From Cristatella mucedo (taxonomy: Eukaryota; Bryozoa; Phylactolaemata; Cristatellidae): DNA of 64,000 nt. Shown here piece after piece: positions 40,066-47,335 of this stretch. The position numbers were made by a program, and so were the translations under genes. The stretch spans positions 8,842,501 through 8,906,500 of the forward strand of contig WPIO01000005.1 in the NCBI GenBank assembly GCA_009760855.2, given 5' to 3'. The notes beneath the pieces were generated by a model that did no database searches, was not told where the DNA came from, and saw only the letters and a list, made by a program, of their open reading frames with translations. Position 1 is the stretch's first letter. Each line of letters opens with the position of its first letter.

Positions 40066-42662
40066 TTCCCTGATTCCTGGCTGCACCTCGATGTCTACAT
40101 TTAAGCAGGTCACTAGTGATCTAGTCCTGAAGTTCGTATCCCAATCAAAGAAGGCAACAAGTCCTCTGGACCCTATTCCCACTGTCCTGCCCCTACGTTG
40201 CATTGATCTGACACTGCCATGCATAGCTAACATCATTAATATGTCATTAGCCTCAGGTCATGTTCCATCACCTTTCAAAAAAGCTGTAGTCAGGCCACTT
40301 CTCAAGAAATCGACACTAGACCAAGAGAACTTAAGCAACTACCGCCCAGTCTCCCTTCTACCATTCCTATCGAAGACACTGGAATGGGTCGTGGCAGACC
40401 AGCTGTACTCATATATCAAAACCTCACACCTTGCTAGTAATTTCCAGTCTGGCTTTAGAGCTAATCACTCTACAGAGTCGGCATTGCTTAGGGTATACAA
40501 CGACCTACTTAGGAATGCAGACATGGGTAGAGTGTCTCTTCTTGTTTTGCTCGATCTTTCGGCAGCTTTAGATACTATCGATCACAAAGTTCTTCTAGAC
40601 CGCCTCTCATCTCGCCTGGGCATCACTGGCACTGCTCTGCAGTGGTTCAGGTCCTATCTCAGTGGGAGACTCCAGAGTATTAACGTGAATGGACAAAGAT
40701 AATCTGAGGTACCTCTGAAATATGGGGTACCTCAGGGCTCCGTGCTAGGTCCGGTTCTTTTCACGGTTTATACTCTCCCTCTTGCTGATGTGATTGCCAA
40801 GCATAATCTAGGCTTTCACTTCTATGCAGATGACACTCGGTTGTACCTTTGCTTTGACTCCTTCCAGCCTTAGAGCACCTCAAGTTCTGTCAACTCACTT
40901 GCTGCATGTTTTGATGACATCCTCACATGGATGGCAGCAAATTTTCTAAAACTAAGCGATGATAAAACTAACTTGCTAGTTATGGGCAAACCCGGTGTGG
41001 TTCAGATATTGGAAAGGCTGACACTCAAAATTGGCTCTGCCAGCATATCTCTAGTTGAATCAGCTTGAAATGTAGGTGTCATGTTCCAAAGCGACCTCTC
41101 GTTAGACGACCATATCAGCTTCACAGTCAAATCTGCCTATTTTCAGCTTCATAGCATTGCTAAATTTGTGCTTGTTTAGATAAGGATACCACGTCCTAGT
41201 TGGTCCATGCATTCGTGACATCCTGTCTCGACTTCTGCAACTCACTGCTTACTGGCCTACCAGCATGTGCGATCAGGCGATTGCAGCTGGTGCAAAACTC
41301 TGCAGCTAGGCTTGTCTGTCGTGAGCGTCGCAGTTGCCACTTCACACCACTTGTCGCCTACCTGCACTGGCTATCAGTCAAGCAATGGATTGACTTCAAG
41401 GTTTCGTTGATCACTTTTAGGTCGCTTCATTCTTTGGCTGTAGCCTTTCCCTCAGATGTACTCCCTCACCAGGCCATGCATCGTACTACCAGCTTTTCGG
41501 AATCCAACAGTCTAGAAATACCTCGTACAAACCTTAGACCCTTTGGAGACCATGCATTTAGTTCGTATGCTCCCAAAGCGTGGAACTCCCTCCCGACTTG
41601 CGTCAGAACATCCCCTGACTTGACCACATTTAAAAAGAACTTTTGCACATTTAAAAAAATCACCTGTTTAGGACAGCATTTAGTGAGTCCCTGCGATTCG
41701 TCCTTCACGTTCTTATGTGTGCTGACACTGTGCATTCTGCCACTAACCGCATTTGCATGCTGACCCTGTGTATGTCACCCCTAACCATGTTATTCATGTT
41801 CTTTGTTTATCAAGCTTGATATTACTCACCATCCAATTGCATTTTCCTTTGCAGCAAATGTAACGCGCCTAGAGAGAGATTGAGTTCTCTGAGGGTGCTT
41901 TTTCAAGTGCATTATTATTATTATTATATGTACTGGGCCGCGATAGCCCGGTAGGTTGGGCGATTCTTCATTTTCTTTTTTGTCTAGTGCAAGCCGTTAA
42001 GGCTCTTCTGCTGCTAAACATAGTGAGACTGTTAAATCAGCTAATATCTGTGATCTCATCGGTGCCCTCGTGACTTCTGCTTGGCCGTCGGTTTACTAGA
42101 AGGCACATTTTCCTAAGAACCTACGGTTGTCCACTCGTTCGCCATTGGTTGTAGAGTGAAAATCTGGCAATGCCTGCTCTCTGTGCATGCCTGCTGAGAA
42201 GCACTGCTGTGGGATTTTGAGGCGAATCGCTCTGATACCCTTGTTTCACACGACGAATGCCTTGCTTCTCACTCGTTGGACAGTGCTTGAAAAGGGTTGC
42301 TGTATTGTAGTAGTACCCCCGCCTGTTGCGTGAATTGTATTGAAATTAATTCGGAGGAACAGATCTTTACTACATAGACCGATCTTACCACTGTGGACAT
42401 TCTAAGCATTGTTATGCTTGCTGTCCTTCGTTTACCGTGCCTTCTGAGCAGTCCCGATTGCCTACTTGCAGGCTACAAATTCATGTTCGATGATAAGCTG
42501 GTTACAGTGTGGTCTGCGCCCAACTACTGCTATCGCTGCGGCAATATTGCCGCTGTCCTGGCTTTCTCTGACGTGAACACCAAGGAAGCCAAGCTGTTCA
42601 AGGCAGTGCCGGACGACCAGCGTGTCATCCCGCCTCGGACCACGACGCCATATTTTCTGTAG
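16594..42662 (+). CDS. PPP6C: Serine/threonine protein phosphatase 6 catalytic subunit (PP6c), nine exons, complete
   Basis: Exons: 16594-16662, 24827-24922, 25261-25326, 25461-25528, 30037-30110, 34136-34215, 37501-37710, 37798-37855 and 42472-42662 (TAG). All phases match and the 912-nt CDS gives 303 aa; human PP6c is 305. It removes phosphate from Ser/Thr in a PP6 holoenzyme with SAPS-domain and ankyrin-repeat subunits, acting in cell-cycle control and DNA-damage and NF-kB signalling. Metal-binding motifs are intact: GDIHGQ (50-55; D51, H53), GDFVDRG (78-84; D79, D82), GNHE (110-113), VHGG (H161) and RAHQ (H235). RTTTPYFL ends the protein like other PP6 orthologues. The start [10 protein letters not shown] fits the short PP6 N-terminus. 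Exon 6 reads [20 protein letters not shown]. Introns total about 25 kb and hold LINE and SINE copies in both directions; none interrupts the coding frame. Identity is near certain, since PP4 and PP2A differ at the N-terminus and tail. Confidence 0.97.
16663..18341. other. PPP6C intron 1, first part, no recognised content
   Basis: Begins with GTAAAG. No repeat or gene recognised. Confidence 0.5.
18342..18440 (-). mobile_element. LINE A tail fragment
   Basis: CATTTGATATAGCGTCCTCAG, then TTTTTAGGCACTTTACATTT and GCAAATGAAGCACGGTCGAA, a worn reverse LINE A 3' end about 100 bp long. Confidence 0.7.
18657..18835 (+). mobile_element. SINE1 copy
   Basis: GTTAAGGTGCTAGTTCTTCACG (A-box region) and GGGTTTGAGACCTGCAGCAGG (altered B-box), then TTCTGTCACTATAGAAATGA and GGCTGTTAAATCGGCTAG as in the copy at 15758. 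Confidence 0.7.
18836..19824. other. PPP6C intron 1, no recognised content
   Basis: No conserved open frame or repeat recognised. Confidence 0.5.
19825..20064 (+). mobile_element. LINE A 3' end with (TTA)n
   Basis: Contains GCTGACACTGTGCATGCTGT, CAAGCATGATACCACTCACC, GCAGCAAATGTAGAGCACC, GAGATTGAGTTCTCTGAGGG and a TTATTA tail. Confidence 0.85.
20285..22272 (+). mobile_element. LINE A copy with worn reverse transcriptase
   Basis: A 2-kb 5'-truncated copy. The first recognisable coding is the linker before RT ([19 protein letters not shown] at about 20360), then RT blocks spread over several frames: [31 protein letters not shown], a broken YADD region (FYAGGT near 21210, so the catalytic aspartates are lost), and [12 protein letters not shown] to KAWNSLPTG (21639-21950). 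The tail GAGATTATGTTCTCTGAGGG ends near 22260 without an ATT run. Frameshifts and stops show it is dead. Confidence 0.88.
22273..23800. other. PPP6C intron 1, mostly no recognised content
   Basis: The only trace is at 23178-23245 (TTGTATAGGGCTCTAAAAGA), possibly a worn SINE2 or LINE A tail. Confidence 0.4.
23801..24290 (-). mobile_element. LINE A 3' UTR and C-terminal fragment
   Basis: Starts with TAATAATAATAATGATAATAC, then ACATCCTCAGAGAACTTGG, GTGTAAAGGAAGCATGACC, and later GGGTTCCGGGCTTTTGGACC and GGATTCGAGGTTGGTTTGAG in the expected order. The right end is uncertain. Confidence 0.7.
24458..24570 (-). mobile_element. SINE2 copy (long-head variant)
   Basis: TATTCATTTGTACTGCGCCC, CAAGAGAAATC, CTTTACATATGCCTCGGTGC and TCTCGGTCGTGAAATTCATT. 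The last block is shared with the copies at 39596 and 63120. Confidence 0.65.
25150..25236 (-). mobile_element. LINE A tail fragment next to PPP6C exon 3
   Basis: ATTGATATAGCCCCCTCAGA through CTTTACATTTGCTGCAAAGG. It ends 24 bp before exon 3 (25261); the remaining bases TTATATTGTATTTGTACTACTG supply the pyrimidine tract (given in part). Confidence 0.8.
25529..26004. other. PPP6C intron 4, no recognised content
   Basis: Begins with GTAAGT; nothing recognisable until the LINE B trace at 26005. Confidence 0.45.
26005..26130 (-). mobile_element. LINE B coding fragment
   Basis: GGGCCTGATGGCACAAGCAGG, CTGAAACTGGCCCAGCAGTT and GTGTATCACTTGATCAAT parallel the C-terminal block of the LINE B copy at 14585-14705. 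May extend further right. Confidence 0.5.
26577..28395 (-). mobile_element. LINE A copy with the best-preserved reverse transcriptase
   Basis: Reverse-strand frames 28383-27628 and 27570-26815 form one RT plus C-terminal region interrupted by a single TAG at 27628-27630. Seen in order: [111 protein letters not shown] (catalytic YADD), then [54 protein letters not shown] and [20 protein letters not shown]. This is typical of CR1/L2-type non-LTR elements of the Jockey group. The endonuclease part is missing (5' truncation at 28395). The 3' UTR, hairpin and TAA run complete the copy. Confidence 0.95.
28396..30036. other. PPP6C intron 4, no recognised content
   Basis: Open frames here (for example on both strands at 28831-29253) show no family features. 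The end is the acceptor before exon 5. Confidence 0.5.
30111..31983. other. PPP6C intron 5, first part, no recognised content
   Basis: Begins with GTGAGC. Nothing supported. Confidence 0.5.
31984..33800 (-). mobile_element. LINE B copy with reverse transcriptase fragments
   Basis: The 3' end lies at 31984 with TAATGTAATGTAATG and CTGTAACTAAACAAAGCC. Moving right the reverse strand encodes: the region after YADD ([34 protein letters not shown], 32474-32749); RT fingers and palm ([31 protein letters not shown], 32791-33210); and the linker upstream of RT ([36 protein letters not shown], 33426-33782). Frames shift between the blocks, so it is inactive. The protein differs clearly from LINE A and the 3' end is unrelated, so this is a second family of the same broad group. 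Confidence 0.9.
34216..35378. other. PPP6C intron 6, first part, no recognised content
   Basis: Begins with GTAAGT after exon 6. Nothing supported. Confidence 0.5.
35379..35590 (-). mobile_element. LINE B 3' end fragment
   Basis: ATGTAATGTATCTCCATCTG, then GTTATGCAGGAGAGTTTTGT and CCAACAGACTTCGTCTCACG, the usual LINE B 3' order in reverse; stops near 35590. Confidence 0.85.
35630..35728 (+). mobile_element. LINE A tail fragment
   Basis: CCATTCGACCAGACTTTG, AAAGTGCCTAGAAAAAGACT and TATATTGTTATTATTC form a worn plus-orientation tail. A still shorter piece (AATGCCTAGAAAGAGATTAA) sits just left at 35591. Confidence 0.65.
35868..36190 (-). mobile_element. LINE A 3' UTR fragment with (TAA)n
   Basis: TAATAATAATAATAATAATG, AAAGTGCCCTAAGAGAACTC, GGTCAGCATGCAAGTGTGG and ATCAAGTCAGGGGATGTCC in order. 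It ends abruptly near 36190. Confidence 0.88.
36396..36445 (+). repeat. Short tandem duplication
   Basis: The unit AGCTATTTATACAGCACCAA occurs twice in a row. Confidence 0.8.
36740..36866 (+). mobile_element. LINE A tail fragment
   Basis: GCATGCTACCACTAACCATT, CGATCATGCTTGCTTAACAA, AGAAAGAGATTTAGTTCTGC and an ATT-rich end. Confidence 0.7.
36867..37500. other. PPP6C intron 6, last part, no recognised content
   Basis: Ends in the acceptor TTCTTGCCTTTAG before exon 7. Confidence 0.5.
37856..38544. other. PPP6C intron 8, first part, no recognised content
   Basis: Begins with GTAAGT after exon 8. No repeat recognised. Confidence 0.5.
38545..39400 (-). mobile_element. LINE A copy split by a LINE B insertion
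   Basis: Left part 38545-38943: AGTGCCCTCAGCTAGCTCAA to GTCACAAAATCTTG. Right part 39183-39400: GATAGCCTGCTTGATTGGGA, GATAGACAAGCCTAGCTAC, then GTCGAAACGGAATGTCGCAA. The two parts are contiguous in other LINE A copies (ACAAAACCTTGAAGTCAATC), so the piece between them came later. Confidence 0.85.
38944..39182 (+). mobile_element. LINE B 3' end inserted in LINE A
   Basis: GCTACTTCCATGCTACTCAC, GTTGTGTGAGCTGAAGTCTG, AAACTCTCCTGCTTAACACC and GTGGAGTTACAGATGGAGAT, ending in ACATTGCATTACATTG. Plus orientation, about 239 bp, 5' truncated. Confidence 0.85.
39596..39710 (+). mobile_element. SINE2 copy (long-head variant), plus orientation
   Basis: ATCATGGTGAATGTATTAAA, TGACCGAGGGCATGGGTTGG, AGCCCCGTAGTATGTATGAA, ATGCCTGAATAGAGGTTAAC, TTCTCT. 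This is the reverse complement of the order in the copies at 24458 and 63120. Just upstream, GTGTTATAAAGATCAG is duplicated. Confidence 0.65.
39983..40062. repeat. (TA)n microsatellite
   Basis: About 80 bp of TA repeat with one TG interruption near 40011, directly at the 5' truncation point of the next LINE. Confidence 0.95.
40063..41926 (+). mobile_element. LINE A copy with reverse transcriptase, plus orientation
   Basis: Second-best RT copy. Coding blocks: [80 protein letters not shown] (the FDT motif is LDT here), [18 protein letters not shown] and [14 protein letters not shown]. Stops occur after NVNGQR (about 40701) and at QP*STSS (near 40871). A frameshift near 41170 leads to the last domain, [15 protein letters not shown] to [10 protein letters not shown]. 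The tail has GAGAGATTGAGTTCTCTGAG, GTGCATTATTATTATTATT. No endonuclease domain. Confidence 0.95.
41932..42050 (+). mobile_element. SINE1 copy with internal deletion
   Basis: GGGCCGCGATAGCCCGGTAGG (head), GGGCGATTCTTC, CAAGCCGTTAAGGCTCTTCT and AGACTGTTAAATCAGCTAAT. The B-box region is missing compared with the copy at 15758. Confidence 0.65.
42051..42471. other. PPP6C intron 8, last part
   Basis: No repeat recognised; ends at CCTACTTGCAG before exon 9. Confidence 0.5.
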
Positions 42663-43510
42663 CACAGCGTTTGCCTCTGTGAACTCGTACAGTATTCCCA
42701 CGAAGCCTGCCAGACCTGCCGTGTCTGGCTGGCTAAGCCACGTTCGGCACGACCGGCTCGAGGGTGCGTCGCTCGTGATTCATGGCTGCAGCTGCTCGAA
42801 CACTCGAAGACTTTACCCTACGACCTTGGCCCAAGCCTCGGCCCGAGAGCCGCCGGCTGCGCTCTTTGCAGCCGTGCGATGCAGCACACCGCCGCCCGGT
42901 GACAGTGCGCCCAACGGACCGCCCGCCGGCCCACAAGAGCTGCCCGTGCGGTTTGGCGGCCCTATGCTGCCGCCCATTAGCAGATCAGTGCTCTAGGAAA
43001 TTCTGCTCAGGCACCAGCAGCTGGACGCCACCCTTGTATCGTGAGCGGCGATCACCTGGCGTGAGGCGCGCTCCTTCCTGCCGCCGCCGCCTTCTCGGCC
43101 CCCCGCGGTGCGGCTTCAGCGTCCACTCGCAGCAGAGTGCTGGCAACGAGGCTCTGTGTGTGTGAGTGTGTCCAGGTGTGTACCTCCTACCTCTTCCCGA
43201 GCAGGCTACTCTGCTGGTCGCTAGCAACAGCAGCCGAGGTCTCACTGATTCATATGCCCAGTGGACACTGTTAGAGCCTGTAATCCCGTTTGCAGCCGAA
43301 AGCTTGTCGCTTGGTAAGCATACATGACAGTATAGTCGTATTGGCCCGTGCTTTTCCCCAGCCAAGCGATTGCCAGTTGAATACGAATTGCTGCTGCTGC
43401 TGCTGCGTCTGCCGATGTAGAGATGGGCAGCCAGGAACAAAGATTTGAGTGCATAAAATTCTGCTGCTAGAAGCAAGTGAAGGCCAAAATAAAGTAAACG
43501 GGAAGTGTAG
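42663..43510 (+). other. GC-rich 3' UTR of PPP6C
   Basis: The first 500 bases after the stop are much richer in GC than the rest of the window and support long overlapping open frames on both strands; none looks like a conserved protein. A candidate polyadenylation signal ends it. Confidence 0.55.
43488..43493 (+). promoter_or_regulatory. Candidate polyadenylation signal AATAAA (PPP6C)
   Basis: AATAAA in CCAAAATAAAGTAAAC about 825 bp after the stop codon. It is the first canonical signal downstream. Confidence 0.45.
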
Positions 43511-43835
43511 AGACAGATAACCACGGTTTCGTAGATAATTGCTGGTCTCCTCTAAACATTCTTGCCCCGCCCCCACGGCTGCTTTCCAAGAGCTTCTTGA
43601 TGCCAGTGACTTTCCCAGTGTCCCTGCACGATGAAACCTGTAAATGGAAGGTGTTCCGGCCGCCTGGCCATTGCCGTACCATTTAGACAGGGATCTTTCG
43701 AAGCTAGAAACTGGCAGAATCATGTAAAACGCTCGACATTCCAGTAAGTAACCGTGCGGTATGATAGTTTCCAGAACCGCCCTGAAGGAAACGCTAGGTT
43801 TGAGGTAAGGTTCTTAAGCAACCGTGGGCCTGACT

Positions 43836-43837
<2 letters not shown>

Positions 43838-43914
<77 letters not shown>
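43838..43914. repeat. (CT)n microsatellite
   Basis: 77 bp of CT repeat. Unlike the tract at 1031 its flanks show no clear LINE sequence. Confidence 0.97.
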
Positions 43915-43917
<3 letters not shown>

Positions 43918-44165
43918 ACAATATAGCTAGTACGAAGTTAATCCTTATTAATTGATTCTTATGCAGCCTGTTGTTAAGAGCCTTGATAGAGAGATTAAGT
44001 TCGCTTAAGTTGCTATGCAAACGAACTATTTGTACTAGTATTATTAGCTATGGCCTGCAACTGTGTTGCTGCAGTCATAAGAGTGCTCTTATAGCAGTAT
44101 CAGCATTACTCATAAGTAGTTGAGGGCTTAAAGAAGATTTAAGTCCGAAAAAACTGCCTCTTGCC

Positions 44166-44346
44166 CGGTGGTTCTCAGCCTTCCTAATGCCGCGACCCTT
44201 TAGTGCTGCTGTCTTGGCGACGGCCAACCATGAAATTATTGCATGCAAAATGTGAAAATACGCGTTTTCCTATGGTCTTGGGCGACCCCTACCGAAGGGT
44301 CGTACGTCTCCCAAAGGTGTCGCGACCCACAGGTTGATGACCTCTG
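44166..44346 (-). mobile_element. SPIN-like hAT MITE, copy 1
   Basis: A 181-bp non-autonomous hAT-type element. The left end GGTGGTTCTCAGCCTTCC and right end GACCCACAGGTTGATGACC are worn inverted termini. Internal blocks CTAATGCCGCGACCCTTTAG, CCATGAAATTATT, TATGGTCTTGGGCGACCCC and GTCGCGACCCACAGG match, in reverse, what I remember of the SPIN (SPace INvaders) consensus. Flanking octamers CTCTTGCC and CTCTAGCG agree at 6 of 8 positions, as a worn 8-bp hAT target duplication would. No transposase is encoded. Confidence 0.75.
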
Positions 44347-44852
44347 CTCTAGCGTGTGCCTCTAGTAGTGTCTATCTGCACTTGCAGCATTGACGCTCTT
44401 AGTAAAGGCACACCCAGGTTCATGCAGATGCTCACACGCCGCGATTATTACTATAGGACCTATTCTCGGCAAGCAGGTTTCCAGAATTCGCTCAATTTCA
44501 GCTTAACACTGATCAGCAATGCACTGAAGTTCAATGAAGCGCGGTTCTGCAACTCGGCAAGTTTACCAGGTCATTTTCCTGAACCTTCAATTTTGCAGAA
44601 CAAGCAGCCATCTCAGCTAGGCAGTCAATTCAATGAACACTGCTTGTCGTGTACCCGTCCAAATCGAAAGGCATGCTGCAAGCACGATGTTCACCAGTGA
44701 GCAGATATATGCTGTAGGCAGAAACTTTAATTGCAGCCAACCCCTGATGCTCGACCGCTTTTGTTTCTTAGTCTTTATCGCTGACATTTAAGTAAAGCCA
44801 ATATTTCACTACAGCTTGTGCAAATTGCTTAGACTCCAAGGTTAAGCGGTTT

Positions 44853-45046
44853 CAGCCGCTCTCAACGTGTGGGGGTGACCCTATTGGGGGTCGACCCTTT
44901 GGGGTTTTTCACACAGGTCGCCCAAGACCATCGGAAAACACGCATTTCCACATTTCGTACACAATAATTTTATAGTTGGGGTTCGTCACCACAACATGAG
45001 GAACTTTACTAAAGGGTCACGGCATTAGGAAGGTTGAGAACCACTG
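44853..45046 (+). mobile_element. SPIN-like hAT MITE, copy 2
   Basis: A 194-bp element opposite in orientation to copy 1. Left end CAGCCGCTCTCAACGTGTGG, then GTCGCCCAAGACCATCGGAA, ACACAATAATTTTATAGTTG, ACCACAACATGAGGAACTTT and right end GGAAGGTTGAGAACCACTG. The right half is very close to the remembered SPIN consensus. The heptamer GCTTAGA lies just after the element and also at 44827, about 20 bp before its left end, so a simple target duplication is not clear. Confidence 0.78.
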
Positions 45047-45148
45047 GCTTAGAAAGAGATGCAGTTTCGTAAGGAGGCCATACAAAATATCTTATGTCCG
45101 TATTAGCTATATTTGGGAACTGCTCAAAGTCCCGGTACTTTGCTCTAC

Positions 45149-45290
45149 CTGCCTGCATGCAGAGCAATGCGAAGTCGCACAGGTCTTCAGTACCGTATGC
45201 TTCAGCGATGCTCCTGTAGGACGGACAATTCTTAAGCAGACGCTTGTGCAAAATAGCAAGATGACCGCACGATCGTGCTCGCCAAATGCT
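45149..45290 (-). other. Possible coding exon, unassigned
   Basis: The minus strand reads HKRLLKNCPSYRSIAEAY and GTEDLCDFALLCMQA up to a donor-like GTAGAG at 45148. The composition is protein-like and unlike the repeats around it, but I do not recognise the family and no good acceptor fits its frame. Another frame (AFGEHDRAVILL) is open on the same strand. It could be a pseudogene exon. Confidence 0.22.
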
Positions 45291-45742
45291 GAACTAAGTA
45301 CATGCCCCATTTTTTTACTAGGAGAAAATTTACTATTTTCTCCTGCTCGGCAGTAAGTTTTCTTCAAATATATCGCATATAAGCAGCGGGATTAGGGCTC
45401 AACACTTGTGCAGTTGTAGAACTCTGGTAGAGTAATACTTGGTACGTTTTTCGTCGGCCCTAAGAGTTAAAAGTTGTTGAAAGTAAAAAATAATGGGATG
45501 AACCAACAACACTTCATTCTAATCAGCACTTCATGATAGCCATTGCGTGCAGATTATTCAGAACACATGCTTAAACCTGGACGCTGTCGAAAAATTACCT
45601 TTTACGGATACATTTTATGTGTACAATGTTCTCTTGATTCCCTTGGAACGAATAATTAACATTTGAATTTGGCTTTAAGCTTTAGACATATGCCAACAGG
45701 CCTACTTCCAAATTATGCTTTAGAAAGTTGCGGAAAATGTAC

Positions 45743-45892
45743 CTTGTTTGAAACCTTCACCATTCACAGATAGGCCAATACTTGTGAATTCAGATGTGTC
45801 TTTAAACTCCAAGTAAGAGACGTGGGAGGAAACAGAGTTGGAATCACTGCCACCCAATCGGGCCTTTGATGCCGGCGATGAAATGCTCATTG
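45743..45892 (-). other. Possible coding exon, unassigned
   Basis: Minus-strand sequence between an acceptor-like GTCGACAG and a donor GTACAT. It starts near an ATG (45890) and encodes MSISSPASKARLGGSDSN, then SYLEFKDTSEFTSIGLSV and NGEGFKQ, serine-rich then hydrophilic. No family recognised. It lies about 450 bp upstream, in minus orientation, of the other candidate at 45149, so both may belong to one minus-strand gene. Confidence 0.25.
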
Positions 45893-45933
45893 CTGTCGAC
45901 CATTTTTTCAAGAGAACTTAAGATGTCATTGAT

Positions 45934-46182
45934 TGTTTAGTGGGTCCCTGTGATTCGTCCTTGATGTGCTTATGCCTGCTGGCACTGTGCATGCTGCCAC
46001 TAACCACATTTGCATGCTGACCCTGTGCATGCCACCCTTACCATGTTATTTATGTTTATCAAGCATGATATTACTCACCATTCAATCGCGCTTCCCTTTG
46101 CAGCAAATGTGAGGCGCCTAGAGAGAGATTGAGTTCCCTGAGGGCGCTTTATCAATTGCATTATTATTATTATTATTATTTT
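45934..46182 (+). mobile_element. LINE A 3' end with (ATT)n
   Basis: TTAGTGGGTCCCTGTGATTC, CATGCTGCCACTAACCACAT, GCGCCTAGAGAGAGATTGAG, TTCCCTGAGGGCGC and an ATT tail. Well preserved. Confidence 0.9.
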
Positions 46183-46724
46183 TACTCACCATGGCAGCCA
46201 CCTTGTATATTTTTCTCACCGGAGCATTATATCCACTCTGAGTGGCAATGGTGCCAGAAGTTGACCGTATTTAGGGTTAAACACAAGTGTCCAGTTTTAG
46301 GAGAGCTAACTTAGCAAGGCTGGGCCGGATGAAAAATTCAGTAACCATGGCCATAGCTGATACTGATACTAGGTATCACTGTGATTCAAGTAGATTCGAG
46401 CACTAATTGAACATGCGCAGGGATTAGAAGGTTAGGAAAAATATAAATACGGCGATCCGCCGCTTGAAACAAAGCCAAACTATAATAGTGAGAATGGTGG
46501 GAGATGCCACTTAAATTACAGACAAGGCTAGCTTTTGTACTTAAGTCAACTGAAGGCTTCTTACGACGGTAGAAGTTAAGTGTAGGCCCGTTATTGAAGT
46601 CAAAGAAGCTAATTATGATGTCATTTTTGGCATTTGTACTGTTTTTCCTATCTAGCGAAAGCAAGGCTCTACGAACGACATGCCAATAATCTCACATACT
46701 GGACGGTATGGAACTTTGGTGAGG
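46183..46724. other. Intergenic, no recognised content
   Basis: No conserved frame or repeat recognised. Confidence 0.5.
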
Positions 46725-47085
46725 TGGTGGTCAATCAAAGGACACCATGCCTTTGGTTGAGGTTGGTTCGAGGCATAGCTGAACGATTGGAGTCAGAAGA
46801 GGTGGTGGTACGACGCCTAGCCTGATTGGTATACAGCTTGCATACATAGACTGGAGTGAGAGACTGGAGGGACCTAAAATTGAGTGCCAAAACCATGAAG
46901 TCGATGTGCTGCTCGATAAGATGTGAAGTAATGTGGCAGCTGCGACGCACTTGGGAGATGAGTGTAGTTGCACTGCAGAATTTTGATTCAACTGTTAGTT
47001 TCCAATTCTACAGAACTCCAAGTACTTTGACAGACCTGCAAGTACTAAGTTACATAAATCGAGACTGGATGTCACAATGCATGAG
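46725..47085 (-). mobile_element. Old LINE (A-like) C-terminal fragment
   Basis: GGTTGGTTCGAGGCATAGCT, GGTGGTACGACGCCTAGCCT, ATGAAGTCGATGTGCTG and GAGACTGGATGTCACAATGC follow the LINE A order in reverse with heavy wear. Confidence 0.65.
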
Positions 47086-47139
47086 ATGCTTCCTGTGCAA
47101 CGACATCTACTCTCCTACTTACGACTATGCACACCCTTT

Positions 47140-47335
47140 CCAGCCGTCATGAGCTGCTACTTCCATGCTACTCACTACCTCAACTGTTAGCATGACTCAT
47201 CTAAGTTTCCTACTTCCTCTTTGTTGAGTAAGATTAGTTTTTGTTGCTATAGGAGAGGAGAAACCAGCTTAGACGCTACAAAAAACTCGATTGCACAACA
47301 ATAGTCTTTGTGGAGTTACACACCGACATTTATAT
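47140..47335 (+). mobile_element. LINE B 3' end fragment
   Basis: CAGCCGTCATGAGCTGCTAC, TTCCATGCTACTCACTACC, TCTTTGTTGAGTAAGATTAG and TTTGTGGAGTTACACACC, a worn plus-orientation LINE B end. Confidence 0.65.

Noticed and set aside
42622-43165. Long open frames on both strands after the PPP6C stop
   Set aside because: Proline-, arginine- and alanine-rich translations with no domain, overlapping in several frames, explained by high GC content of the 3' UTR.
43271-43723. 150-codon minus-strand open frame
   Set aside because: Contains a CAG-run-derived glutamine stretch, no family features, and overlaps other random frames.
43814-44020. Open frame with an Arg-Glu repeat
   Set aside because: Translation of the (CT)n tract on the opposite strand.
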